64,000 nt of DNA, from contig OY987305.1 of the NCBI GenBank assembly GCA_963920635.1, forward strand, positions 19,306,876 to 19,370,875. The letters run 5' to 3'. The notes beneath the pieces are model-generated. The model saw only the letters and a list, made by a program, of their open reading frames with translations, was not told the DNA's origin and did no database searches. Source of the DNA: Pseudeuparius sepicola. Its lineage: Eukaryota; Arthropoda; Insecta; Coleoptera; Anthribidae. This document shows positions 33,251 through 45,224 of this stretch, in pieces. A program made the position numbers and the translations under genes. The first letter of the stretch is position 1. Each line of letters opens with the position of its first letter.

Positions 33251-33813
33251 AGCTTTTATTTAAGCCATGTAAAACGAATAAAATAAGTGTACGTTTTCTA
33301 AAGAAAATACATACTTCTTCAAGTACTTGCTTATCAACCAATCACTGTCCAATGGAATTGATCAAACATTTCACACGAAACAAATTTTGAGTTGTGCTTT
33401 TTAGTTTGAAGCGTCCGCCATCTTGGGGCATCCACCATATTGAAATTAGAATTGCATGACGTCCTATTCTGCTTGACAAACCATTTCATAATTTGATACC
33501 CACATCAAGGAGGTTGCGAAGAAATAGATAATCCTTCATCTTAGGGCGGCTGCCATATTGGATTTAGTGTGACTCACCTTATCGTTTTCTACTCGTCAAA
33601 CCCTTTCATTTTATATTCACATCAAGGTGTTTGTAAAGAAAAATAGTAATCTTGGAGGGGCGGCCATTTTGAACAAATTACACTTATTTGTCGCCAGCAC
33701 CCAAAGTGTGTGCAAAATTTCCGGTCATTCGGTTGCGTGTAACTAATTTAAAATTCATTTGTAAGATTTGACCCACACCATTAACTAACAGCTAAAGTTA
33801 AATAAAAGCTTGC
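33251..33813. mobile_element. MITE with AAGCTTTTATTTAA-type ends and internal minisatellite
   Basis: Left end GAGCTTTTATTTAAGCC, right end GTTAAATAAAAGCTTG. The interior has about three ~115-124 bp units containing CCGCCATCTTGG or similar and CCCACATCAAGG. It is related in reverse to 37660-37822 and to the larger foldback 37988-39312. Confidence 0.65.
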
Positions 33814-33954
33814 AAAAAAACAAGTTACGCCAGGCTCGATTATGTGGTCCATGGAAAGCAGTGACGATTATGGAGCTGGTTTATATTTGTAGCGGTTATT
33901 TGCATTTACGCAGCGTATTTAGTTGTTTTAAATTTAAGTTAACACGCAGAATTT

Positions 33955-34060
33955 CTATGTCATCATATGCAGAAAAAGTTGATATGCTGTTGGTTTATAG
34001 CGAATCCCAGAAAAATTCAAGAAGAACTCTGCAGTTATTTGTTAGTTAACTTTTTTGTTT
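33955..34060 (+). pseudogene. DD41D transposase, N-terminal fragment
   Basis: MSSYAEKVDMLLVYSESQKN-like text matches the DUF4817 helix-turn-helix start of the transposases at 5824 and 50896. The frame ends after about 30 residues. A matching element end (reverse of TGTACAGGGGGTCCCCGAG, followed by GGCGTCTCAGGG) lies at about 34570-34605. It is homologous to the end at 4884, so this is an internally deleted copy. Confidence 0.65.
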
Positions 34061-34652
34061 CATTATAAAGGTTTTGTTTGGAGTAAGTACCTACATATAT
34101 TACATTAATTTGGTCAGTTGATAGGTTGTTTTATTTTTTAATCTTTCAATACCGCAAATATCTTCTTTGGCACAATCGAGGGCACGATAGGTAACAAAAT
34201 ATTTAATATTTTCAGTTTTATTTAAACAAGTTCTGTTTGACACAACTCAAACTGTCACCAACCGTTTTCCATGAGCACTTGATCGAGAATCGGCTAAGTT
34301 GTTTTTTTTTTTAAGTTATTTCAGAATAAATTTGCTTGTAGATTTTAATCTAAAACAGATAGAGAAAATTTTCTTTAACAAAAGTTATTCAGAAGAATAC
34401 TGCCTTTGATGAAAAAAATTAAAAAATCGGGTATCACAAATTCACAATCACTTCTGCTTCCAAAATTCTCAAAATAATTTTTTCGCGCAAAATTTACCTC
34501 ACATGGACCCATTTGAGACCCACGATTAAATTTTTTGTTTCATTTTCTGTTGTTTACTAACAGCCCTGAGACGCCAACTCGGGGACCCCCTGTACAACTA
34601 ACTCTGCATCTTTGGAGAGCGGTAAAAAATAGTATTCTTTATTATCCTGGGA

Positions 34653-34720
34653 TTCGGTTTTTTCGGGTTTTCCGTAGTAATTGAGCGAATGTTATCATAA
34701 TTATATCCGGAAAAGTCGGC
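34653..34720 (+). mobile_element. SINE fragment
   Basis: GGGTTTTCCGTAGTAATTGAGCGAATG and GGAAAAGTCGGC match the middle of the SINE in plus orientation. Diverged. Confidence 0.6.
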
Positions 34721-34726
34721 AAAAGG

Positions 34727-34927
34727 CAGAATAACATCAAAGTAGATCTATAGGCTTTTGAATTTTTGCACACTTACTCAGTTTTTAACTCGGTTTTTAA
34801 TTTCGAACAACTTTCCTCTTTAGGTTTTACGATAAAATGTTATTAGGTAAAGTTTTTCTGAATTAAAAACTGAGTAGGTGTGCAAAATTTCAAAAGCCTA
34901 GAGGCATACTTTCATTTTGTTCTGTTA
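34727..34927. repeat. Short inverted repeat, ~65 bp arms
   Basis: 34727-34795 and 34857-34927 pair (TAGGCTTTTGAA-TTTTGCACAC...ACTCAGTTTTTAA). The loop is about 60 bp. The rest, 34928-35457, is gene-free. Confidence 0.7.
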
Positions 34928-35457
34928 AAGAATTTAAAAAGCACAAAAAATAATTTTTCAAAAACGGTAGTTTTTTCGAAAAAGTCAAGAATAGTTTTTT
35001 GTCTTAGAATTGTTTGGAAAATTTAGTGAATGCAAAAAAACATTACTTTTCCAATGTCGTACCATTTTTTTTTATTAACTTTAGGAGAAATTAAAGAAAA
35101 CTTAAAAAATATATTGAACTTTGACGCCCTGTAGGTATAACAAAAACCGTTAGGATTTCAATACATGATTATATAAATAATTCCACTTATTTTGACGTTT
35201 TCTATAGATTCTTGAAGTTTTATCCATAAAAGTTAGACCACCCTGTATAGTGTATCCGTGTTAAAAAGCTTGTTGAATAGTATTTTAAGTATACCTACTT
35301 TATTTTGTGGCGGTTGGGTTTTGTTGAAGTTTGTTTCTCTCTGCCTAAATTTACATAATTAATTTTTATATCTATGTTCGCTACCATTCATACCTATATA
35401 CTCAATTTTATCAATATTAATCTTAGATTTGGGAGATTAGCGCATGCAAATCGTAAC

Positions 35458-36150
35458 GTGTGTATAGTATTTCTAAAGTCACTTGGAACAGCATAAAAAC
35501 CTGTGAATTTTATACGGGTGATTTCGGCTGATAAGTCTGGTATTTTTACCAGTAGCAGAGCGTGGTAAAAGCTATGAAATAGATCGCGCCTCGTATATCA
35601 CTGTGTTCCAAGTGAGTTCATTTATATTTTACCAGGGTAGCTCGAGAACAGGCTCTTCCGGCAATAAAATACGAGTCAAAACACTTTTTTAACCATATTA
35701 AACCGCACCTGGCATTATAAGTAAAAGGAGATGAAGGAGACAGAGACGATGGATATTGTTGTAAAAACAATTGACTGCATGCTCGCCTAATATAATATAT
35801 CACCAATACTTGCATGGGCTGCACTGTTCGACGGCCGGCCACTTGTACAGCGAAATGCGGTGGATAGGCGTGCGATAATTTCACAGATTTTAGGATATAC
35901 TTGCCTTGCGTAAATAGTTGTAATCGATATGGCTTTTTAGAGACCTTTTGACAATATTGTATGGTGCATTAACCTTTACGTTGTGTTTGACGACAACCTT
36001 AAAAAAAACCTTAGTAGTGAAATATTATGTTGCTTTTAGAATATGTATATCTTTAAAAAACTGCGTGACGCTTATGTCCTATATTGAGTTTTTTATGCAA
36101 TTAGAGTTTTTTATGCTGTTTCAAGTGACTTTAAAAATACTATACGCTTG
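35458..36150. mobile_element. MITE with ~41 bp terminal inverted repeats
   Basis: GTATAGTATTTCTAAAGTCACTTGGAACAGCATAAAAA at the left is mirrored at 36106-36148. No coding region is recognised; open frames inside are unremarkable. Confidence 0.65.
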
Positions 36151-36785
36151 TCCGAGATTTGTACAGTTTTTAGGTGCGACGGTAGCTGACTCCTACCTAT
36201 TTTTAGTCCGGAAATTATTAAATTAATTAAAACTAAAACAATAACTGATTTAATTTAAATTTGTTAAAAAATATGTCGACCATTTCGCATAATTTTATAA
36301 TAGAATTCAATGGTAAAATAGACTTCGTTTCAATAACCATGCTTGAAACCATCGAGTTCTATTTAAACGTTTCCTGATTTCCCTCTTCCTTTTAACATTT
36401 AAACCAAACGTCAAAATACTCCAAAAACCCTTCCTCCATGATTATTGTATCAAGCGAAAATTGCAGCTTTACTACGATAAGTTGTTATAATGTGGACGCA
36501 CTGAATTTGTAACGATTTATCTGTAACGATTTACTTGCGCCTGCAAATCGTACGATACATCGTTGCGTGTGGACCGGCCTTTAAGTTTATTTGAATATGA
36601 CCAGGTTAACATAACCTACTTAGTATTATATCGTCATAATTTCCTGATTTAGGGACACCTCATCCCTCATCCATTACTGCATAAACCCACGACTGTGACA
36701 TTCTTTTTTTTTTCATTCTTTTTTCAACAATCAACAAGCTTGTCACGCGAAATGTTCATAAAAGTAGGTACCAATAATCTTATTG
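36151..36785. other. Gene-free stretch
   Basis: No supportable gene or element ends. Confidence 0.5.
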
Positions 36786-36787
36786 TA

Positions 36788-37656
36788 CAGGGTGTTCCCG
36801 TATATTTTGGCCCACCCCTAGAGCCTGTATTTTTCGAGTTAGAAAAAAATTACTTAAATGAAAGTTGTAGGGTTTTTCTGAACCGCTAGGATCTGTTACT
36901 ATATAAAACAAACCAGCGTCGCAAATTTATGAAAAAATATAAACTTACTTTTTTTATTGGAACACCCTATATGTTTGTGGATTTTTGAATTGCACGCATT
37001 TTTCCGATTCCAACAATATAAAGATGTTATATGTTTGCTCTAAGCATTCGCATGATATTCCAAATTGCAGATAAATACGATCTTTATATTTAATCAAGGT
37101 TGCCAAGGAAAAACCATTCAACTTAGGCAAGGGCATTCCTGTCAATCCATTATTTTTGGGACAATACGAATACACCTTGGTACCCTACAACTTTCATTTA
37201 AGACTCAATGTACAGCACGTATGTGGTGATTCAACATTTTGACCCATAAAATGGCTTTTTTCGATCTGTAGCGAGTAACACTCATAATTTAAAACTTTTG
37301 GTCAATATAGATTTTAATCTAAGTAATTACTCACATTTTGAGACAAAAATTATTTAAAAATATTTATCACAATGGCTGTCATTAGGCTTTTTGCGCAAAT
37401 GCTAATAACGGCCATTGTGATAAATATTTTTAAATAATTTTTGTCTCAAAATGTGAGTACTTACTTAGATTAAAATCTATATTGACCAAAAGTTTTAAAT
37501 TATGCGTGTTACTCGCTACAGATAGAAAAAAGCCATTTTATGGGTCAATAATGTTGAATCACCAGGCACGTGCTGTACATTGAGCCTTAAGTAATTTTTT
37601 TCTAACTCGAAAAATAGAGGCTCTAGGGGTGGGTCAAAATATACGGGAACACCCTG
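36788..37656. mobile_element. TA-target MITE with palindromic core
   Basis: Ends CAGGGTGTTCCCGTATATTT and its reverse complement, ~80 bp arms, each flanked by TA (36786-36787, 37657-37658), the hallmark of Tc1/mariner mobilisation. The core (about 37220-37580) is a near-perfect palindrome with arms of about 165 bp (GGTGATTCAACATTTTGACC...GGTCAATAATGTTGAATCACC). Non-coding. Confidence 0.8.
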
Positions 37657-37658
37657 TA

Positions 37659-37987
37659 CAGTGATTGGTTGACAAGGAAGTACCCACATATTTTCCGAAG
37701 TATGTATTTTGTTTACAATTTGCGCCACAAGCTTTTTGATTTCAAAATTTGGCATTGAATTACCTTAACGAAAACCTAAACTTATTGTATTCGTTTTAGT
37801 ACCTACATGCCTTAAATAAAAGCTTGTTTTGAAAAAGTATGTTTTGCATTTTATTTTGTGCTTTTTAGTATTTTTTATTCCCATGGGACGAGGTGGTAAA
37901 TAAATTCAGTCCGCCATCTCGGGGCCTCCGCCTTCTTGGGGCATCCGCCTTCTCTGATTTAGTATGACGTCACTCACTTTGTCTTTT
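37659..37987. repeat. Partial copy of the 33251 MITE (reverse) and spacer
   Basis: GTGATTGGTTGACAAGGAAG to TTAAATAAAAGCTTG (37660-37822) is the reverse of 33251-33345. The rest is gene-free apart from CCGCCATCTCGG-type units. Confidence 0.6.
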
Positions 37988-39312
37988 TTACAAGCTTTTA
38001 TTTAACTTGCAATGTATGTATGTTGTATGTATGTTTAGGTCAAATCTTGCAAGCTGAATTAGAGCCACATCCTGACATCTGATTGAGCTGAAATTTTGCA
38101 TACACCTTTAGTTCCGGTGACGGCGGTGACAATACAATATACAATACTCAATATTGTAATACTTTCAAAATGGCCGTCGCCACAAGATGGCGGATGATGT
38201 ATTGTTTTGTCAACCCCCTTAATATGGGTATCAAATAAAAGGGCTTGAAGAATAGAAAACAATAGAGTTAGTGAAATCACAGTCATCACACTAAATTCAA
38301 TATGGCCGCCGCTCCAAGATGGCGGATAATGTATTTTTTTGTAAACCCCCTTAATATGGGTATCAAATGAAAGGGCTTGAAGAGTATAAAAGGATAAAGT
38401 TAGTGACATCACACTAAATTCAATATGGCCGCCCCTCTAAGATAGCGGATAATGTATTTTTTGTCAACCCCCTTAATATGAGTATCAAATGAAAGGGCTT
38501 GAAGAGTAGAAAACGATAAAGTTAGTGACATAACACTAAATTCAATATGGCCGCCGCTCCAACACGGCGGATTACTCTTTCTTTTCCCTTAATATGGGCA
38601 TTAAATGAAAGGGCTTGAAGAGTAAAACTAAAATTATTAATAAAAAATATTTTTAAAAACAAGATTTTATTTAAATGCTCTGAAACGAAGAAAATAAACT
38701 TTATAATAAATCAAACCAAGGCAAACCCATAATTTTGTTACATTATACAACAGTATATGATATAAAAGCTTGTCGCGAGAATATACATATATATTGGAAG
38801 TAATTTTAAGTAGAAAATGTATTTTTCTATAAAAGAAATTTACACACGAGAATCTCGCGACAAGCTTTAATATCATATACAGTTGTATAATGTAACAAAA
38901 TTATGGATTTGCCTTGGTTTGATTTATTATAAAGTTTATTTTCTTCTTTTCAGAGCATTTAAATAAAAGCTTGTTTTTAAAAATATTTTTTATTAATAAT
39001 TTTTTTCTTTCATTTTTTGATATCAAGGTTGTTATAAAAGAAAAAAGTAATCCGCCATCTTGGAGCGACGGCCATTTTGAACAAATTACAATATTGGGTT
39101 TGTTCCAGAACAAACTGGTTCAGAGCAAAACTATTGAGTATAATAGATTAGTAGTGTCACTAGCGCCAAGTGTGTGCAAAATTTCAGCTCAATCGGTTAG
39201 GTGGAAGTGTGGAAGAGGTTTAAAATTCACTTGCAAGATTTGACCCACACAGTAACAATGCTTAGTTCGGCTATGATACTAACATACTAATAGGTAAAGC
39301 TAAATAAAAGTT
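37988..39312. mobile_element. 1.3 kb foldback element with internal minisatellite
   Basis: The left end CAAGCTTTTATTTAACTTGC mirrors the right end GCTAAATAAAAGTTT. Both sub-ends carry GTCAAATCTTGCAAG and GATTGAGCTGAAATTTTGCA (reversed on the right). The left arm contains about four ~122-132 bp units (GATGGCGGATAATGTATT...AATATGGGTATCAAATGAAAGGGCTTGAAGAGTA, 38150-38630); the right arm has one. The centre is a palindrome, 38634-38998, with arms of ~150 bp. Non-coding. Confidence 0.7.
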
Positions 39313-39830
39313 TATAAATAAAAAAAAAATTCAGATTAAAGCAAAGTTTATTTTTTTTATAGTTTAGTTTGTATAAAATTATCTATAAAATTTGTTTTCC
39401 AAAAAAAAAAATTTTTTTGGGGCCTAAAATCAAACGACCTGTTTCATTTATTTTTAGTTTCAATGTGAAGATACATACAAAATAAAAAATCATATTCTAG
39501 ATAATAATATGCAACATAAAATATTTATTTATATTGAAACTGCCATGTCATGTGACGATAAATTGGCAACTTTTCAAACCAGTACCTATGTGACGGCTTT
39601 TCTTTTTGTCAGGTCTGGCACTGGAAACATTGCCACTACCCTGTCGCAGGCAGTCGGTGTCTAGCATAAACAGTTTGTACATTGCCGATGTTCGGGAAAC
39701 GCGTATTTCTTTTCAAGGCGCGTGCGGTAGGAATTCTTCACTGCAACCGATATCTGCAGTATTTCGAACTGTGACATATTCCTTTTGGGACTAAAAGTGT
39801 TGTTCGCTCTTATTAAACGTATTTTTATTC
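39313..39830. other. Gene-free stretch
   Basis: AT-rich, no supportable gene. Confidence 0.5.
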
Positions 39831-41031
39831 TTGAAATCGGCAGTAAAGTGTCCCAAAATTGTCATTAAAAGCTCAGAAATCGGCACTGAAGTAACCCATT
39901 TTTGTAAGATTTTTTCAATAAGTACCTAGGCCTTGGCGAGATGTAAACATCAAACGTCAGACGCGGAGCCAGCGCCCGTCAAAAGTGACCAAATATTCAA
40001 AACCCGGCCAATAAAGGCCCATTTAACTATTCGTACACATTGCGAAATTGTTACCTAAAGCAGCGCAATCTATCTATCTAATATTTTAGTAGGTTTGAAT
40101 ATCAATAGATTTATTACGGAGGCTGCACAACAAGCAGCAGTTTGGTTTTTCTGTACAAAGCCGCCGTGTCTTTATCATACTTGACCTAGGTAGAGCGATC
40201 GTCAAAGTCAAGCAACGACGCGCGTAGTCGGTTCATGGACGGGTGATCTCTTATTATTATTTTCTTGCCTAATAAAACATTTTTTTCCGATTTCAAAAAA
40301 TATATAATATGTACCTCGGCACTGAAGTTCTTTTTATGATTCATGTGGTTATTTGCCTCGGCCAGAGGCCTCGGCAACTAAATTCCACATGAGTCATAAA
40401 AAGTTGAAATTCAGTGCCTTGGTACATAAATAACTATTTCTTGAAATCGGCAGTAAAGTGTCCCAAAATCGTCATTAAAAGCTCAGAAATCGGCACTGAA
40501 GTAATCCATTATTGTACGATTTTTTCAATAAGTAGGCCTTGGCGAGATGTAAACATCAAACGTCAGACGCGGAGGCATCGCCCGCAAAAGTGGCCAAATA
40601 TTCAAAACCCGGCCAATAAAGGCCCATTTAACTATTCGTACACATTGCGAAATTGTTACCTATATAATATAGCAGCGCAATCTATCAGTATACATATTTT
40701 AGTAGGTTTGAATATCAATAGATTTATTATGGAGGCTGCACAACAAGCAGCAGTTTGGTTTTTCTGTTCGAGGGCGCCGTACGTCATTATACCTGACCTA
40801 GGTAGAGCGATCGTCAAAGTCAAGCAACGCCGCGCGCAGTCGGTTCATGGACGGGTGATCCTTATTATTATTTTCTTGCCTAATAAAACATTTTTTTTTC
40901 CGATTTCAAAAAAAATATAATTTGTACCTCGGCACTGAAGTTCTTTTTATGACTCATGTGGTTTATTATAACTAAATTCCACATGAGTCATAAAAAATTG
41001 AACTTCAGTGCCTTGGTACATAAATAACTAT
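39831..41031. repeat. 610 bp tandem duplication with palindromic ends
   Basis: Units 39831-40440 and 40441-41031 start TTGAAATCGGCAGTAAAGTG and are alike throughout, with small indels. Each ends in an inverted pair (GGCACTGAAGTTCTTTTTATGA...TCATAAAAA-TTGAA-TTCAGTGCC: arms about 40318-40353/40382-40424 and 40930-40966/40977-41016). No convincing coding frame. Confidence 0.85.
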
Positions 41032-43246
41032 ATTATCGGCGTTTGAACAAATTATCGTACGATTGTAATAATAATATTTTTTCTAATAATTTACCTAACT
41101 ATTCAAAAATAAGAAATTACTCGGATACAAGTGTACGTTCTGCGTCAAAGGAGTAGCTAATTAATATAAAAAATTACAAATTAGGCTTACTTATTGTTAT
41201 GACAAAGTCGAATGAAAAATTATTGGGTTTTCTAAAAGATATTGTAAGTCTTGGTAAAAGGTATTTTTGTACCTACTAGCATTCTTTAAATTTCTGCTAC
41301 CATAGGTACTTACCTACTTGAAATATCGGTATAGTGATAAAAAGTGATGTGTTTGTTAAATTATTGTGTGTACGCATGAAGAAAGCAATAACCAGTTCGT
41401 GGCATAGCAAACGACATCATAAAAAAACGTGGATAACTGCCAATAGGAATTTTTAAAGGTAACCTACCTACCTAATTCTACAAACATATTTGTTCCACTC
41501 TGAAATGCGGCAACATCCCGGTATTCCCATCCCACTCCAAATTCTCGGCAATCGACTAGGGAGAGGGGGAGACCGCGTAGCAAAATACTTTACTGCCGGT
41601 CCAGCGGCGTTCCATTAGGCAGGAGATAGGTTGATTTGCCCCATTTTTTAAACATCGAGTAAAATTTTTTTTGCGTTTTCCGGTTTTATGGGGTCCCAGA
41701 TTACGTGGTTAAAATTAATGTACTGATGACCGATACACCCTAGATATAACCTACCCGCGCGGATCACTTTTTTTTCGCGAAAACGCGCAGCAGTCTTTTA
41801 TCTTTGCGGACTACCTCACCCGAACTCCTCATCCTCACGTTACAAATCGAGAATGACGCGGCGGACGCGGGCGGCGAGGCCTGGCCTTACGAACCCTCAT
41901 CCATCAGTCATCGAGAATGGTTCGGGTAAATTCGGCGGCATATTGTGGACGTTATTGGTTATTGTTGGTCTGATAGTATTGGTAAAGGTACTGAAATATT
42001 GCGGTTATTATACGTTATACGTTAGAATTTGATATTATTAGCCGTAAATACTTGAACACTAACAATTCATATTTTAATATTTTGTTTATTTGAAGACAAT
42101 GTGTTTTGATTCATTTATTTGTGGTTAATACCCTTTTTGCACTTGCCCCAAGAATCGTCTCTTAAGTAGCTCGTTTCATTAGAAGCAAGTGAATAAGCTG
42201 TTTGTTAGTTGCAAGTAACAGTTCAATTATGCCTATTAAAATAGTGTCAAGTACACTGTGCACATCTCGGTGCACATGGACCTCTTTTTTTCAGTGAAGG
42301 TTTCCTATCAGAGGAGGTAGAGCGAGAGGGGGATTTGAGCATTTGGAGAGTACGTAGCGTAGAGTAGGTACGCGTAGGAGCTAATATCCATTATGGGAAA
42401 GGAGATATTGCGTACTTTGAGGTCCAGAGTCCAGGATGTAAGTAGAAATAATGCTCATATTCAGTAAGTAGAGTGGCAAGTCTGTGACTGCTAGGTAATA
42501 GCGCGGAATGTTTTTGAGCAATGTGTAATTGAGAATTACATAATCGTCCACCGACTCGGCGCGCGCCGAATGTCGGGCGAAAACAGCGGCCGGGCCGGAC
42601 GTAAACACGGCATAAATCGTTCAAAATTTCGGTTTTTCCGCGGGTTTTCGCGAAGTTTCGATGTTGCAGAAGGTGCAAAATAGGGTGGTGATCAATTTGA
42701 GCTGAATTCATCTCGATTATAACCAAATATCGCCGTGAAAAAGTGGGGTGTGAAAAGGAAATTTGAAAATTCATTTTCTCGACCTCAAAACACTGAGGTC
42801 AGATTCATGTTCACGGACCTGGAAATAGGGGGGTAGCCAAAATTTCAAGAAAATCGGGCGGTGCATACAGTACGTTCCATAATTACCCCAATTTCTATCG
42901 AATCGAGGAAAGGGCATAATTTTCTCAGATTTTTGTAGAAAAAAGATTTATCTCAAAAAAAACTGCGGCTTGTACACCTTTTATAAGTATTTCTAGAGTA
43001 CGAGTGGTGTCAAGAAAAGAGAATGAGTTATAATTTGACAGGACTTAGAATTTTTTTAGTTTTGCGCAAATCTCAAAATAAAGCAAATAATCCTTGTGAT
43101 TTTATAGAGACCTGAGAATCTTTCGAGAAGATAGTTAGTAAATGAAGAGTGAGAGGAAACTAGCATTCCACAGGGATCAAATATTTTCCTAATTCTGACA
43201 GGATTGTTATTTTTGTGCAGATGAGCTTTGCAAGAGTACCTATAAC
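41032..43246. other. Gene-free stretch with GC-rich islands
   Basis: No supportable gene. 41510-41640, 41750-41950 and 42540-42680 are clearly more GC- and CpG-rich than the surroundings. They lie 2.5-3.7 kb upstream of the Oatp exon, so a promoter or 5' exon is possible but unproven. Open frames at 42381-42774 (minus) have no recognisable domain. Confidence 0.4.
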
Positions 43247-43282
43247 CAAAGTTTACAGAATAAAATAATTCTGTAAACTTTG
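43247..43282. repeat. Perfect 15 bp hairpin with 6 bp loop
   Basis: CAAAGTTTACAGAAT pairs with ATTCTGTAAACTTTG. Confidence 0.9.
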
Positions 43283-44492
43283 CTATAACAAAGAAAAATC
43301 ATCACTAGAGGGCGATTCCACCGAAGCCCAAGAATTTTTTTACAAGACAAAGTCACAGATTACGGGACACATGCGAAAGCAAGCGGCATCGCCGATTTAA
43401 AGCCTCTTCTCCTGAGAAGGAGCCCGCTCCGAAAGTCCGGTGCCTGTTCGGTATAAAGCGGCTCCCTAAGTCTGGTGCATGTGCGGTATAAAGCGGAGAG
43501 CGGAGCGGTCGACTATCGTAGGGGCATAATATAGTCAATCTAACAGGATACCTACAATAAATAGATGTATCATGTCAATCCAAGTAACAGCGGCAGCGCG
43601 TATAAGGGACTCAATATAGCGCGCTTGTAATTCCTGGATTCCTGGATTTTATAAAGTTCTTTAAATTACTACCTACTTGAATTTGTTTACAGTGACTTTT
43701 CAAGTTTTTTTATCTTTTTATTGAAGCATGGTGACATTCAGAGCTAGTCTAAGTATTTGTTAAAATAAATACTTTTTGACATTTAAATACTTTTTGGTAT
43801 TGATACAGATCATCCAGAAGAGAAACTAGTATCATGATAATCTGCCTGTGGAAGTTTCCAATCAAGATTACTTTTTGGTATTTAAATACTCGGTATTTAA
43901 ATACTTACAGAAAATTAGTATTTGTATTTGGAATTACAAATACTGGCAAAAAGTATTTGGTATTAAAATACTGATATCAAATATTTAAATACTTTTTCAA
44001 ACAAATACCTACCAGATTATTGTTATCATTTCGTCAAAAACACATAAATTTCTTATAAATTTTAAAGTACCTAGGTAGGTAACCTCTTATGTTCGATTCA
44101 TTGTTTTATGAAAATTCAGATTTCGATGCATTGAAAGTCAGTTTTCGGTCGTGTCGTGAAGTAAAACTAGGTAGGTAAATACTTTTCCAAATCGCAGGTG
44201 TTTCCACAATTTATAGTATTTTCGACTTAACTGCACTTTGTCAGGAAAGGGACACATACACTGGCACTAGGCAAGTGCAGCAAGTCGAAAATACAATTAG
44301 TTTATCATCTTCAGGGTACTACAATAAATAACAGCTAGCATCCCAGATTCACAATTCAACGAAATAAAATAATATGTTATGTATTGACGTGAGGACTTAC
44401 ATTTATGGCGATTGTGCGATTTGCCTGCTCGTTTTCACTGAGTGCTCGCTTATGCACCCCCACAAAAAAAAAACATTAGAAACAAACACGTG
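43283..44492. other. Gene-free stretch with TATTTAAATACTTTTTG-type repeats
   Basis: 43760-44010 contains many copies of a short motif like TATTTAAATACTTTTTG in both orientations, probably one worn MITE. GGTATAAAGCGG occurs twice near 43450 and 43490. No gene. Confidence 0.45.
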
Positions 44493-45060
44493 GCAATTCT
44501 GGAGAGCTAGGTGATGCTGAAAAGGAAATCGGCATCCATGGCCAACTTGGCGTGCAACCTCAAGTTTGAAACTATTAATAGCCGTAGCATCTTTATTTTA
44601 ACGAATATAAGAAAACGTTTATATTGAAAATTGATGGCACTGAGAAGTTTTATGCAATCAGGTGCACAAATAGTTTCAGAAAACTGCACAAGGTCTTTGA
44701 CTCCGTTGAGGCCATGATTTTTTTTTAGTTAATACGGTGATTTTCTGGTTTATTTTGAACCCCACAAAAAACATAAGTAACAAAAACATGGCAATTTTGG
44801 AGACCTAGTCGACGTTAAGAAGAAATGAAAAATTCAAATCAAATTTTGACAGGTGCAGGCAAACTTTTAGTTGGGGGTTAGGGAGCAATTAGATCATACA
44901 AGAACATTGATAAATGAAATTTTTGCGACAAGTTGAATAACAACTATACTCCTGTTTTTGTTTGTTATTTCGACTTCACACTTCTGTTTTTTTTATATTG
45001 CACGACAAGTTGGCTATGGATGCTGATTTCTTTTTCAGCATCACCTAGCTGTCCAAAATT
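44493..45060. repeat. Inverted repeat, 65 bp arms, just upstream of the Oatp exon
   Basis: 44493-44560 and 44995-45060 are reverse complements with few mismatches (CTAGGTGATGCTGAAAA-GAAATC-GCATCCAT-GCCAACTTG). A worn third piece is at 44785-44815. Possibly a MITE; ends not clear. Confidence 0.65.
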
Positions 45061-45224
45061 GTTACGATTTTGTTTCTTATTAGATTTTTGTGCATGGAAC
45101 AAAATAAGCGAGAACATTGCGGTGGTAGTCCAAAAAGAATCATCCTGTATAAGAAGCTGTGTTGATGAGTTAATTAACACAATATATGAAAATTAAATCT
45201 CATTATTGTTTCTTTCTTTTTCAG

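Larger units (their letters stand above)
33160..34395. repeat. Inverted repeat pair flanking nested elements
   Basis: About 33165-33230 pairs with 34308-34395 (AAAATCTACAAGCAAAT...TTCTGAAATAACT in both). Between them lie the MITE 33251-33813 and a DD41D transposase N-terminus. Possibly one large element; ends not defined. Confidence 0.5.

Noticed and set aside
45186..45224. ATG at 45186 as start of an Oatp protein
   Set aside because: It lies within the intron before a clear splice acceptor; Oatp proteins have a longer N-terminus encoded upstream.
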